A program made the translations under genes and the position numbers. A model generated the notes under the pieces. It ran no database searches. It was not told the DNA's origin and saw nothing but the letters and a program-made list of their open reading frames with translations. A DNA stretch of 64,000 bases, from assembly GCF_014191545.1 (NCBI RefSeq), contig NZ_AP023361.1:1640501-1704500 (forward strand). The letters are read 5' to 3'. This document shows positions 53,236 to 61,404 of this stretch, one piece after another; position 1 is the first letter of the stretch, and each line of letters begins with the position of its first letter. This stretch comes from Terrihabitans soli. Lineage in GTDB: Bacteria > Pseudomonadota > Alphaproteobacteria > Rhizobiales > Methylopilaceae.

Positions 53236-53911
53236 CAAGACGTTTCCCCCAGTCCTCAGGCCGCCTCGCCGCGATACGCTTGCGGCAGGTCTGCCTCCAC
53301 CCCTCGCTAAGCTCGGCAATCTCGGCGATGCCCGCAAGCTCGTTGAGATCGATCTCATGCGCGAGCATTACCCGCATCACCCGGCCGACACTCCAATCCG
53401 GCTGGAGCCGTTCGGCAAGAGCCAATCTGCTGCCGGGATCTACGGTCCCGGCCTGGAGAACGCGATAATACCAACCTGTACGTGCAGTCGCCCGCACGCG
53501 GCGCGCCAGCTCCGGCCAGCCCGAATGGGCGTTGAGGCGCCAGCACGGCTGACGTCCCTGGCTGATCTGAAGGATGACGCCGCCGAGCCGAAAGACATCG
53601 CCGATGCAGACATCGTCTTCCATCAATCCGAGCGTCGAGAGATTTTCGCCGAAGCCCGGCGGATCGCCGAACAAGGCGATGGAGGGCTCCTCCCTCCTCC
53701 ACGCCTCATAATGTTCGCGCGGATAATGATGGATCGCTTTTTCCGGGCCGCCATGAACGCGGGTGTCGCCCTGATGATCGCCGACAATACCGAACTCGGT
53801 CACCGTCCAGGGGCCTTCAACCGCATGTTTGGCGATGCCGCTGGCCGCACCGTGCGGTCCGAGCGGCGCAATCTTTCCGCAATAGATCCGGTCGACGACG
53901 GGCTCGCTCAT
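53222..53911 (-). CDS. MOSC-domain protein (YiiM-like)
   Basis: 229 residues. The MOSC domain (about 25-165) contains GDHQGDTRVHGGPEKAIHHYP, FGENLSTLGL and QGRQPCWRLNAH, with the conserved Cys. The extra helical segment at the C-terminus matches YiiM-type 3-alpha proteins. MOSC proteins handle sulfur or N-hydroxylated substrates using molybdenum cofactor. It overlaps the LAB_N gene by four bases. Confidence 0.9.
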   Translation of the reverse strand: MSEPVVDRIYCGKIAPLGPHGAASGIAKHAVEGPWTVTEFGIVGDHQGDTRVHGGPEKAIHHYPREHYEAWRREEPSIALFGDPPGFGENLSTLGLMEDDVCIGDVFRLGGVILQISQGRQPCWRLNAHSGWPELARRVRATARTGWYYRVLQAGTVDPGSRLALAERLQPDWSVGRVMRVMLAHEIDLNELAGIAEIAELSEGWRQTCRKRIAARRPEDWGKRLDAPT

Positions 53912-54225
53912 GCCGGGCGCCGCTTATGCTCCTTGAAGATGAGCCAGAGATTGCGCGCATAGATGATGAGGCCGAGCGCCTGCCCGGCAATGAACACCGG
54001 ATCCTTGCGATAGACGGCGTAGACCAGCAGCAGGACGCCGCCACCGACCGAGAAGAACCAGAAGGCGACGGGAAGAACCGAGCGCTTGGCGCGCTCCGAG
54101 GCGATCCACTGCACGACAAAGCGCATCATGAACATGAACTGCGCGACGAAGCCGAGCAGCACCCAGCCATCGATCCCGGCGACGAAAACCTCGTGCAGCC
54201 AGAGAGACAAACGTTCAAACATCAC
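53908..54225 (-). CDS. LAB_N-domain membrane protein
   Basis: 105 residues with three helices, matching the lipid-A-disaccharide synthase N-terminal (LAB_N) domain family. Key segments are LLGFVAQFMFMMRFVVQW and SVLPVAFWFFSVGGGVLLL. These small proteins often accompany lipid A or polyprenyl-phosphate sugar transferases. Its start overlaps the glycosyltransferase stop (GTGATG), so the pair is coupled. Confidence 0.88.
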   Translation of the reverse strand: MMFERLSLWLHEVFVAGIDGWVLLGFVAQFMFMMRFVVQWIASERAKRSVLPVAFWFFSVGGGVLLLVYAVYRKDPVFIAGQALGLIIYARNLWLIFKEHKRRPA

Positions 54226-54956
54226 ATCACCTCAGTCGTCTCGGCCGCGCCGCGGAAACGCTTCTTGATCCACCACACGCCGAAGAGATCGAGCACGCCC
54301 CTGAGGCCGCGGTCGAAAATGCCGTAATTGGATGTGCCGTGGCCGCGCGGGCGATCGACGACCTCGACCCATTCGGCGGAAAAGCCTTCGCGGCTGACAA
54401 GCGCGGGAATGAAGCGGTGCCAGCCGTCGAAAAACGGCAGACGGCGGAAGAGATCGGCCGGCACGACCTTCAGACCGCAGCCCGAGTCCTTCGCACCATC
54501 CTTCAAGAGACCGCCGCGGACCGCATTGGCAAAGCGCGACGCATATTTCTTCAGCGTGCCGTCCGTACGCTTCAGCCTGCGGCCCATGGCAAGGCCGCAT
54601 TGCGGGCCGCCGCGCTCGAGCGCGTCCAGCAGCGCGGGGAAATAGGCCGGATTGTTCTGGCCGTCGCCGTCGAGCGTTGCGATGACATCGCCTTTGGCCG
54701 CCCACACGCCGGTGCGGACCGCACCGGACTGGCCGAGCGCTTTGGCGTGCCGGATATGGCGCACCGGCACCCCCGCCTGGCGCTTCTTCACGAGCACCGA
54801 TGCGGTCTCGTCGGTCGAGGCATCGTCGACGATGATGATCTCATGCGCGCGCGGTTTGAGCGCGGCATGGATTTCGTCGATCAGCGTTTCGAGATTTTTC
54901 GCTTCATTGCGCGCCGGCACAACGACGGACACGAGCGCGCTTGCGGAATTGGCCAT
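54222..54956 (-). CDS. Family 2 glycosyltransferase (polyprenyl-phosphate type)
   Basis: 244 residues, GT2 fold resembling dolichol-phosphate mannose synthase and ArnC. The start is VVVPARNEAKNLETLI, with DDASTDETASV and the DxD-like TLDGDGQNNP. No C-terminal membrane helices, so it is the short form. Paired with LAB_N it may charge polyprenyl phosphate with a sugar for lipid A modification (as RgtE in Rhizobium), which is inference. The start ATG 54956 lies in a 236-base divergent region shared with mazG. Confidence 0.85.
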   Translation of the reverse strand: MANSASALVSVVVPARNEAKNLETLIDEIHAALKPRAHEIIIVDDASTDETASVLVKKRQAGVPVRHIRHAKALGQSGAVRTGVWAAKGDVIATLDGDGQNNPAYFPALLDALERGGPQCGLAMGRRLKRTDGTLKKYASRFANAVRGGLLKDGAKDSGCGLKVVPADLFRRLPFFDGWHRFIPALVSREGFSAEWVEVVDRPRGHGTSNYGIFDRGLRGVLDLFGVWWIKKRFRGAAETTEVM

Positions 54957-55192
54957 GGGAACCTTGGGAAAGTCTGCCCTTCAAACCGTTTTCGGGGCGG
55001 GGTTTTCGAACGCCACTCCTAGCTCCTGTCCACCCCGCTCGGCAATGATCGTGGGGTGACAGTCGACCGGATCGTGCTCGTCGCACATGAGGCATATTTT
55101 CTTATATCTACTGGTGGGCAGTGTCACGCGAGCCTTGCTCCCGCGGCATGACACGGGGATAACGCGTGAGATAAAGCCCTGAAGGAGCTTAC

Positions 55193-56011
55193 GTGACCCC
55201 GTCCCGCGACATTGCCCGCCTCATCGAGATCATGGCCGCCCTGCGCCATCCCGAGACCGGCTGCGCCTGGGACCTGAAGCAGAATTTTTCGACCATCGCG
55301 CCCTATACGCTCGAGGAGGCCGCGGAGGTTGCCGACGCCATTGCCCGGGGCGATCTTGAGGATCTGCGCGAGGAATTGGGCGATCTTCTCCTGCAGGTCG
55401 TCTTCCATGCCCGCATGGCGGAGGAAGAAGGCGCGTTCGCCTTTCCCGATGTCGTCGAGGCGATCAATGAAAAGCTGATCCGACGCCATCCGCATATTTT
55501 CGGTGAGACGCAAAATCTGACGGCCGACGAGATCAAAGGCATTTGGGACAAGATCAAGGCGCAGGAGAAAGCCGAACGCGCCGTGCGCCGCGGGCCCGAG
55601 GCCTCAAATGGTCTTCTGTCGTCCGTGCCCGCCGCCCTCCCCTCGCTGTCGCGCGCGGTGGCGCTGCAGGCGAAAGCGGGAACTGTCGGCTTTGACTGGA
55701 ATTCAGCGCGCCTCGTTCTGAAGAAAATCCGCGAAGAAGCCGATGAGGTCGAAGAAGCGCTCGATGAGAGCGCGAGCGATGAAGAACGGCTCGACGAGAT
55801 CGGCGATCTTCTGTTCGCGGTCGCAAATCTCGCGCGGCATGTGAAAGCCGATCCGGAAATTGCGCTGCGCCGCGCCAATGCGAAATTCGAACGCCGCTTC
55901 CGCTTCATCGAGGCAGAACTGAAAAAGCGCGGCAAGACAACAGCCGAGTCAAATCTCGCAGAGATGGATGCGCTCTGGAACGCGGCGAAACTCGCGGAGC
56001 GTGAGGCTTAA
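55193..56011 (+). CDS. mazG: Nucleoside triphosphate pyrophosphohydrolase MazG
   Basis: 272 residues with two MazG domains (about 15-110 and 165-260). Each has the EExxE and ExxD style metal-binding motifs, such as YTLEEAAEVADAI with LREELGDLLLQVVFHARMA, and EEADEVEEALD with LDEIGDLLFAVANLARH. It hydrolyses NTPs and dNTPs to monophosphates. GTG start, with AAGGAG eight bases upstream. Its stop overlaps the convergent hflX stop by four bases. Confidence 0.95.
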   Translation: MTPSRDIARLIEIMAALRHPETGCAWDLKQNFSTIAPYTLEEAAEVADAIARGDLEDLREELGDLLLQVVFHARMAEEEGAFAFPDVVEAINEKLIRRHPHIFGETQNLTADEIKGIWDKIKAQEKAERAVRRGPEASNGLLSSVPAALPSLSRAVALQAKAGTVGFDWNSARLVLKKIREEADEVEEALDESASDEERLDEIGDLLFAVANLARHVKADPEIALRRANAKFERRFRFIEAELKKRGKTTAESNLAEMDALWNAAKLAEREA

Positions 56012-57351
56012 GCGTTTAGGAAACGCCGGCGCACGCCTTCAGCGCGTTCGGGAGCGACACGCACGGTCAGCTTCAGCAAGCCGTCTTCGCCGTCCTCGCG
56101 TTCCAGCACTTCGGTGTGTTCGTAGAGCCAGTGCAGCCCCTCGCCGTCGGCGGAGCTGATTTCAAGTTCCATGGTCGAGCGTCCGGCCGACACGCGCTGT
56201 TCGATCTCATCGAGCAGTGCGGCAACGCCCTCGCCCGTCAGTGCCGAGACGACAACGGGCTTGTTCTTTTCGCGCTTAGCGACTTCGCGCAGACGGTCTG
56301 CGGCGTCCGCGTCCAGCGCGTCGATCTTGTTCCAGATTTCGATGAGCTTTCCGGAATGCGGGTCGACACCAAGTTCGGTCAGGATCGAGGTGACGTCCTG
56401 CGCCTGCGCTTCGGTGTCGCCGTGCGAGATGTCGCGCACATGCAAGATGACATCAGCTTCAAGAACTTCTTCGAGCGTCGCACGGAACGCGGCGATGAGC
56501 GTCGTCGGAAGATCGGAGATGAACCCGACCGTGTCCGACATGATGACGCGCGTGCCGTGCGGCAGATCGATCGAGCGCAAAGTCGGGTCGAGCGTTGCGA
56601 ACAGCATATCGGCCGCAAGAACCTCGGACTGCGTCATGCGGTTGAACAGCGTCGACTTGCCGGCATTCGTATAACCGACCATCGCGACGATCGGATAAGG
56701 GACGCGCTTGCGGCTTGAGCGGTGAAGGCCGCGCGTGCGCCGCACCTGATCGAGTTCGCGTTCGATCTTGTGAATACGCTCGCCGATGACACGGCGATCG
56801 CTCTCGATCTGCGTTTCGCCGGGGCCGCCAAGAAAGCCAAAGCCGCCGCGCTGACGCTCAAGATGCGTCCAGGAGCGGACGAGCCGGCTCTTCTGCCAGT
56901 TGAGATGCGCAAGCTCGACCTGCAGCGTGCCTTCCTTCGTGCGCGCCCGGCGGCCGAAGATCTCGAGAATGAGACCGGTGCGGTCGAGCACCTTGCACGC
57001 CCATGCCGTTTCGAGATTGCGCTGCTGCACCGGAGAAAGAGCCGTATCGACGACGACAAGCCCTGCATCGTTGGCGCGGACAATGCCGGCCAGCTCTTCG
57101 ACCTTGCCGGTGCCGATAAAAGTCGCGGGCCGGATCTGGCTCAGCGGCACAAGGCCGGAGCTGACGACTTCGAGATCGATCGCGAGCGCAAGGCCGACAG
57201 CCTCGTCGAGACGCGCCTGCGGGCTGCGCAAGGCCGTCGACACGGCTTTGCCCTCTCGCAGATACGGCACGATGACGACGGCACGTCCGGTGGATCCCTC
57301 CCCCGGCGGCGACGGCAGATCGGTGTCGGTTTTACGTTGCGGTCCGGTCAA
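56008..57351 (-). CDS. hflX: GTPase HflX
   Basis: 447 residues. The N-terminal HflX domain has the [25 protein letters not shown] block, and the GTPase motifs are [14 protein letters not shown] (G1), [10 protein letters not shown] (G3) and NKID (G4). It is a ribosome-associated heat-stress GTPase. Located immediately after hfq with a four-base overlap, the classical hfq-hflX order. Confidence 0.95.
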   Translation of the reverse strand: MTGPQRKTDTDLPSPPGEGSTGRAVVIVPYLREGKAVSTALRSPQARLDEAVGLALAIDLEVVSSGLVPLSQIRPATFIGTGKVEELAGIVRANDAGLVVVDTALSPVQQRNLETAWACKVLDRTGLILEIFGRRARTKEGTLQVELAHLNWQKSRLVRSWTHLERQRGGFGFLGGPGETQIESDRRVIGERIHKIERELDQVRRTRGLHRSSRKRVPYPIVAMVGYTNAGKSTLFNRMTQSEVLAADMLFATLDPTLRSIDLPHGTRVIMSDTVGFISDLPTTLIAAFRATLEEVLEADVILHVRDISHGDTEAQAQDVTSILTELGVDPHSGKLIEIWNKIDALDADAADRLREVAKREKNKPVVVSALTGEGVAALLDEIEQRVSAGRSTMELEISSADGEGLHWLYEHTEVLEREDGEDGLLKLTVRVAPERAEGVRRRFLNA

Positions 57352-57596
57352 TCCGCCTTCTCGTCATCCGTCCCCTCGAACAGGGAAATAGGATGACCCG
57401 GCATGATCGTCGAGATGGCGTGTTTGTAGACGAGCTGAGAATGCCCGTCGCGCCGCAAGAGAACGCAGAAATTGTCGAACCAGGTGACAACACCCTGCAA
57501 TTTCACGCCGTTCACGAGAAATATCGTAAGCGGTACTTTGTGCTTGCGGACGTAATTGAGGAAAGTGTCCTGAAGATTTTGGGCTCGGTCGGCCAT
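57348..57596 (-). CDS. hfq: RNA chaperone Hfq
   Basis: 82 residues, the short alphaproteobacterial form. Sm1 motif region [36 protein letters not shown], and Sm2 [11 protein letters not shown]. The RNA chaperone forms hexamers that pair small RNAs with mRNAs. GGAGG lies seven or so bases upstream of the ATG, and an inverted repeat is 29 bases upstream. Confidence 0.97.
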   Translation of the reverse strand: MADRAQNLQDTFLNYVRKHKVPLTIFLVNGVKLQGVVTWFDNFCVLLRRDGHSQLVYKHAISTIMPGHPISLFEGTDDEKAD

Positions 57597-57624
57597 TTTG
57601 TTATTGTCCTCCGGGTCTGCTTGT

Positions 57625-57648
57625 CAGCGCTCTCTTGGGCGAGCGCTG
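57625..57648 (-). other. Hairpin in the hfq leader
   Basis: Perfect 8-bp inverted repeat (CAGCGCTC / GAGCGCTG) 29-52 bases upstream of hfq, with no T-run. It may be a leader structure or hint at autoregulation. Confidence 0.4.
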
Positions 57649-57713
57649 CGCCAGACTTCACGTTACCGTCATTAGACTGAAGCACGCTTCGTTTCGCAAG
57701 TGAAACCGGCGTT

Positions 57714-58577
57714 TCAGATGGACCGCCATGCGGCAATAGCATGGAAGCCTGACCTCAGGCGCTTGACGAGAGGGCCGGGCTTTCCCCCTCCAATTGCTGC
57801 GGAATCCAGCTCGATCACCGGTGTCACAATAGTCGTTGCCGAGGTGATGAAAGCTTCTTTTGCGACTTTAGCCTCGGTTACGGTAAACGCCCTCTCTTCA
57901 ACCTTCAGACCCTCTTTGCGGGCAAGGTCGATCAGCGTCGTCCGCGTCACCCCGCGCAGGATGCCGCTTTCCGCGGGGCGCGTAATCAGCACGTCTTCTT
58001 CGGAAATAATCCAGGCATTGCTCGAGCCGCCTTCGGTGATGAAACCGTCCCGATCGACAAACCAGGCTTCGCGGGCGCCGGCGGCTTTGGCCTGCATTTT
58101 GGCCAGCACATTGGGCAAGAGCCCCGTCGTCTTTATGTCGACCCGCTCCCAGCGGTTCTCCGGAACGGTGACGACACGTATACCTTCCGCGGCAACGCTC
58201 TCGCCCTTTAGCGGATCGACCGAGCGCGCGGTCACGACGAGTGTCGGCGGCACATCATCGGCCGGAAAGAAAAATTCGCGGCGTGCAACACCGCGCGTCA
58301 CCTGCAGATAGACGAGCCCGCTGCGGACGCGATTGCGGTGCAGCACTTCGGTGAGCACGACGCTGAGGCATGCCTCGTTCATCGGAGCCGCCATTTTCAG
58401 CTCGTCGAGAGACCGCTTCAGGCGGGCGAAATGGCGCGGCTCGTCGATAATGCGGCCGTCGCGAACCTCGCAGACTTCATAGACACCGTCGGCAAACTGA
58501 AAGCCGCGGTCATCGATATGCACCGAAGCTTCGGCATAAGGCACATAGCGGCCGTTGACATAGACAATGCGGCTCAA
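57714..58577 (-). CDS. dat: D-amino acid aminotransferase
   Basis: 287 residues, fold-type IV PLP enzyme. The N-terminal strand IVYVNGRYVPYAEASVHIDDRGFQFADGVYE matches D-alanine aminotransferases. DIKTTGLLPNVLAK carries the PLP Lys, and WFVDRDGFITEGGSSNAWII is the family signature. It makes D-glutamate or D-alanine for cell-wall precursors. TTG start. It sits between trkA and hfq in this conserved block. Confidence 0.88.
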   Translation of the reverse strand: MSRIVYVNGRYVPYAEASVHIDDRGFQFADGVYEVCEVRDGRIIDEPRHFARLKRSLDELKMAAPMNEACLSVVLTEVLHRNRVRSGLVYLQVTRGVARREFFFPADDVPPTLVVTARSVDPLKGESVAAEGIRVVTVPENRWERVDIKTTGLLPNVLAKMQAKAAGAREAWFVDRDGFITEGGSSNAWIISEEDVLITRPAESGILRGVTRTTLIDLARKEGLKVEERAFTVTEAKVAKEAFITSATTIVTPVIELDSAAIGGGKPGPLVKRLRSGFHAIAAWRSI

Positions 58578-58589
58578 CGGGAAACTCCG

Positions 58590-59966
58590 TCAGAAGAATT
58601 CGAGGCTGACGCGGAAAAGCTGCTCGACGCGTTTGACGCGGGCAGCCTCTGCGAAAAGAACCACGCGGTCCTGCGCCTGCAGAACCGTGTCGCCGCCCGG
58701 AAAGATGATTTTGCCGTTACGGTAGACGGCGCCGATACGCATGCCTTCGAACACGTCGAGTTCGCGCAGCGGCACGCCGACAAGCGGCGAGGTCTGCAGC
58801 GCTTCGGCTTCAATCAGCTCCGCCCGCCCTTCAAGCACCGAATAGAGGCCGCGGATGCGGCCGCGGCGGACATGGCGCAGGATGCGCGAGACGGTGACGC
58901 CGCGCGGATTGATCTGCATGTCGACGCCGAGATCGGCGATAAGGCCGCCGAGCGCCACGGTATTGACGAGGGCAAGGCTGCGCCGGCAGCCGATTTTCTT
59001 GGCAAGGCCCGCCGACAGAACATTGACACGCTCATCATTCGTCACGGCGACGAACGTGTCGGCATGCTCAACATCGGCTTCGCGTAAAACCGCGTCATCG
59101 AGCGCGCTGCCGTTGAGAACGACCCCGCGCTTGAAGTCGTCGGCGATCTCGAGCGCTCGTGCCGCATTCGGCTCGACCACTTTGACGGAGGCGCCCTTGA
59201 CCCGCTCTTCCAGCTGGCGCGCAACATAGACACCGATATTACCGCCGCCTGCGACAACCACGCGGCTGGCCGGCGGCTGATCGCGCCCGAAGATCACGAG
59301 GGTGCGTTGCAGCTGCTCTTTCTCGGCGGCGACATACACAAGATCGCCAGCGATGAGGCTGTCGAAACTGCGCGGAGCAAACACGCGCTCTCCACGTTTG
59401 ACGCCGATGACGCGGGCTTTGAGATCCGGAAAAAGCTCCGTCAGCTGACTCAGCGGCGTATCGATGACCGGGCAGTCCTCGGCGCATTCGATGGCGGCAA
59501 CGACGAGTTTATCGTCAGCGAAGCCGAGCGTATCCGCCGCGCCAGGTACGGCGAGCCGCCGCAGCACGGCCTCGCCGACTTCCAGCTCGGGCGAAATGAC
59601 GACATCGATCGCAAGATTGTCGCGCGCGAAGAGCTCGGACCATTCGGGCGAGAGATAGTTCTGGGCGCGAATACGCGCGACTTTCGTCGGCACGTTGAAG
59701 AGGTTATGGGCCACATGGCAGGCCACCATATTGACCTCGTCCGACTGGGTGACGGCGATCAGCATGTCGGCCTGTTCGAGACCGGCCTGGGCCAGCACAT
59801 CGGGATGTGAACCGTGGCCGACAAAGCCGCGAACTTCGAGACTGTCGGAGATCGTCTGGATCAGCCTTGGCTGCAGATCGATGACCGAAACGTCATTGCC
59901 TTCGGCCGCGAGCCGTTCGGCAATGCCGAAACCCACCTGTCCCGCCCCGCAGATAACGACCTTCAT
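58590..59966 (-). CDS. trkA: Trk potassium uptake regulatory protein TrkA
   Basis: 458 residues with two RCK units, each Rossmann fold plus TrkA_C. The NAD-binding glycines are in MKVVICGAGQVGFGIAERL and VVAGGGNIGVYVARQLE. It controls the TrkH/TrkG K+ channel. The 12-base spacing to dat suggests co-transcription. Confidence 0.95.
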   Translation of the reverse strand: MKVVICGAGQVGFGIAERLAAEGNDVSVIDLQPRLIQTISDSLEVRGFVGHGSHPDVLAQAGLEQADMLIAVTQSDEVNMVACHVAHNLFNVPTKVARIRAQNYLSPEWSELFARDNLAIDVVISPELEVGEAVLRRLAVPGAADTLGFADDKLVVAAIECAEDCPVIDTPLSQLTELFPDLKARVIGVKRGERVFAPRSFDSLIAGDLVYVAAEKEQLQRTLVIFGRDQPPASRVVVAGGGNIGVYVARQLEERVKGASVKVVEPNAARALEIADDFKRGVVLNGSALDDAVLREADVEHADTFVAVTNDERVNVLSAGLAKKIGCRRSLALVNTVALGGLIADLGVDMQINPRGVTVSRILRHVRRGRIRGLYSVLEGRAELIEAEALQTSPLVGVPLRELDVFEGMRIGAVYRNGKIIFPGGDTVLQAQDRVVLFAEAARVKRVEQLFRVSLEFF

Positions 59967-60033
59967 CGCGCGCCCATCCGAGCCATGGGCTTAGCGCAAG
60001 CCAAAGCCCGCGTCACCGCCCTCCCCGGCCGGT

Positions 60034-61404
60034 TCATCCGATTTCAAGCGCTTTGAGTTTGCGGTGGAGCGCCGAGCGCTCCATGCCGATGAACTCGGCG
60101 GTACGGGAGATATTGCCGCCGAAACGGCTGATCTGGGCCATCAGATATTGCCGTTCGAAGACTTCCCTGGCCTCGCGCAGGGCCATGCCCATCAAAGCCT
60201 CGCCGCCCGCGCCGTTCGGCGTCGGCGGCACCATAGTGCCGATTTCGGACGGCAGCATCGAGGCGGTGACGACCGCATCGGGATCGCCGCCGGCAAGGAT
60301 CAGCAGGCGTTCGATATTGTTGCGCAGCTGCCGGACATTGCCCGGCCAGTCATGCGACTGCAGGACGGCCAGAGCGTCCTCGCCAATGACACGCTTCGGC
60401 AGACCCGTCTGCAGCGAAATCTGATCGAGGAAATAATCGATCGTCTCCGGGATGTCCTCGCGCCGCTCGGCGAGACCCGGCACGCGGATCGGCACGACCG
60501 ACAGACGGTGAAATAGATCTTCGCGGAAATTGCCGAGGGCGATTTCTCCAGGAAGATCGCGGCTCGTCGAGGAGATGATGCGCACATCGACATTGACCCG
60601 CTGCGAGCCGCCGACACGCGTGAAGTTCTGATCGACAAGAACCCGCAAAATCTTGTTCTGCGTCTCGCGCGGCATGTCCGCCACTTCATCGATGAAGAGC
60701 GATCCGCCATGCGCCTCTTCCAGCGCGCCGACCTGACGGGCCCGACCGTTGCCGTCGCCTTCGACGCCGAACAGCGCCGTTTCCATATTCTCCGGCGTGA
60801 TCGCCGCGGCATTGACGGCAATGAAAGGGCCGTTGGAGCGCTGCGAGATGGCGTGCATCGTGCGCGCCGCAAGCTCCTTGCCCGAGCCCGGAGCGCCGGA
60901 AATCATGACGCGGCTATTGGTCGGCGCAACGCGCTCGATCGTGGCGCGCAGCTGGTTCATTACCGAGGACTTACCGATCAGGCGCGACGCATGGCCCGAT
61001 TGCTGGCGCAGATCGCGCAGTTCGCGCCGCATGCGCGAAGCCTCGAGTGCGCGGCTCGCGACCAGAACGAGGCGATCGGCCTTGAAGGGCTTTTCAATGA
61101 AATCGTAGGCGCCCTTTTTGATCGCGGCGACCGCGGTTTCGATATTGCCGTGGCCGGAGATCATGACCACGGGAACGTCGGGATGGCTTTCCTTGATAAC
61201 GTCGAGAATTTGCATGCCGTCGAGCTTGGAGCCCTGCAGCCAGATATCGAGGAAGATCAGGTGCGGGCGCCGCTCTTCGACGGCAGCCACCGCTTGATCG
61301 CTGTTGCGTGCGACGCGAGTGTTGTAACCCTCGTCTTCAAGGATACCCGCAACAAGTTCGCGGATGTCGGCTTCGTCATCGACGATCAGAATATCTGCAC
61401 TCAT
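60034..61404 (-). CDS. ntrX: Nitrogen response regulator NtrX
   Basis: 456 residues. The receiver has acceptor Asp near 53 (LIFLDIWLQGSKLDG) and a Lys near 105 (IEKPF). The AAA+ domain has Walker A-like GAPGSGKELAART and Walker B GGSLFIDEVADMP. The sigma54-contacting GAFTGA loop is missing (the segment reads GVEGDGNGRARQ), as is usual for NtrX. The C-terminus has a Fis-type helix-turn-helix (ERSALHRKLKAL). It overlaps ntrY by four bases. Confidence 0.93.
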   Translation of the reverse strand: MSADILIVDDEADIRELVAGILEDEGYNTRVARNSDQAVAAVEERRPHLIFLDIWLQGSKLDGMQILDVIKESHPDVPVVMISGHGNIETAVAAIKKGAYDFIEKPFKADRLVLVASRALEASRMRRELRDLRQQSGHASRLIGKSSVMNQLRATIERVAPTNSRVMISGAPGSGKELAARTMHAISQRSNGPFIAVNAAAITPENMETALFGVEGDGNGRARQVGALEEAHGGSLFIDEVADMPRETQNKILRVLVDQNFTRVGGSQRVNVDVRIISSTSRDLPGEIALGNFREDLFHRLSVVPIRVPGLAERREDIPETIDYFLDQISLQTGLPKRVIGEDALAVLQSHDWPGNVRQLRNNIERLLILAGGDPDAVVTASMLPSEIGTMVPPTPNGAGGEALMGMALREAREVFERQYLMAQISRFGGNISRTAEFIGMERSALHRKLKALEIG

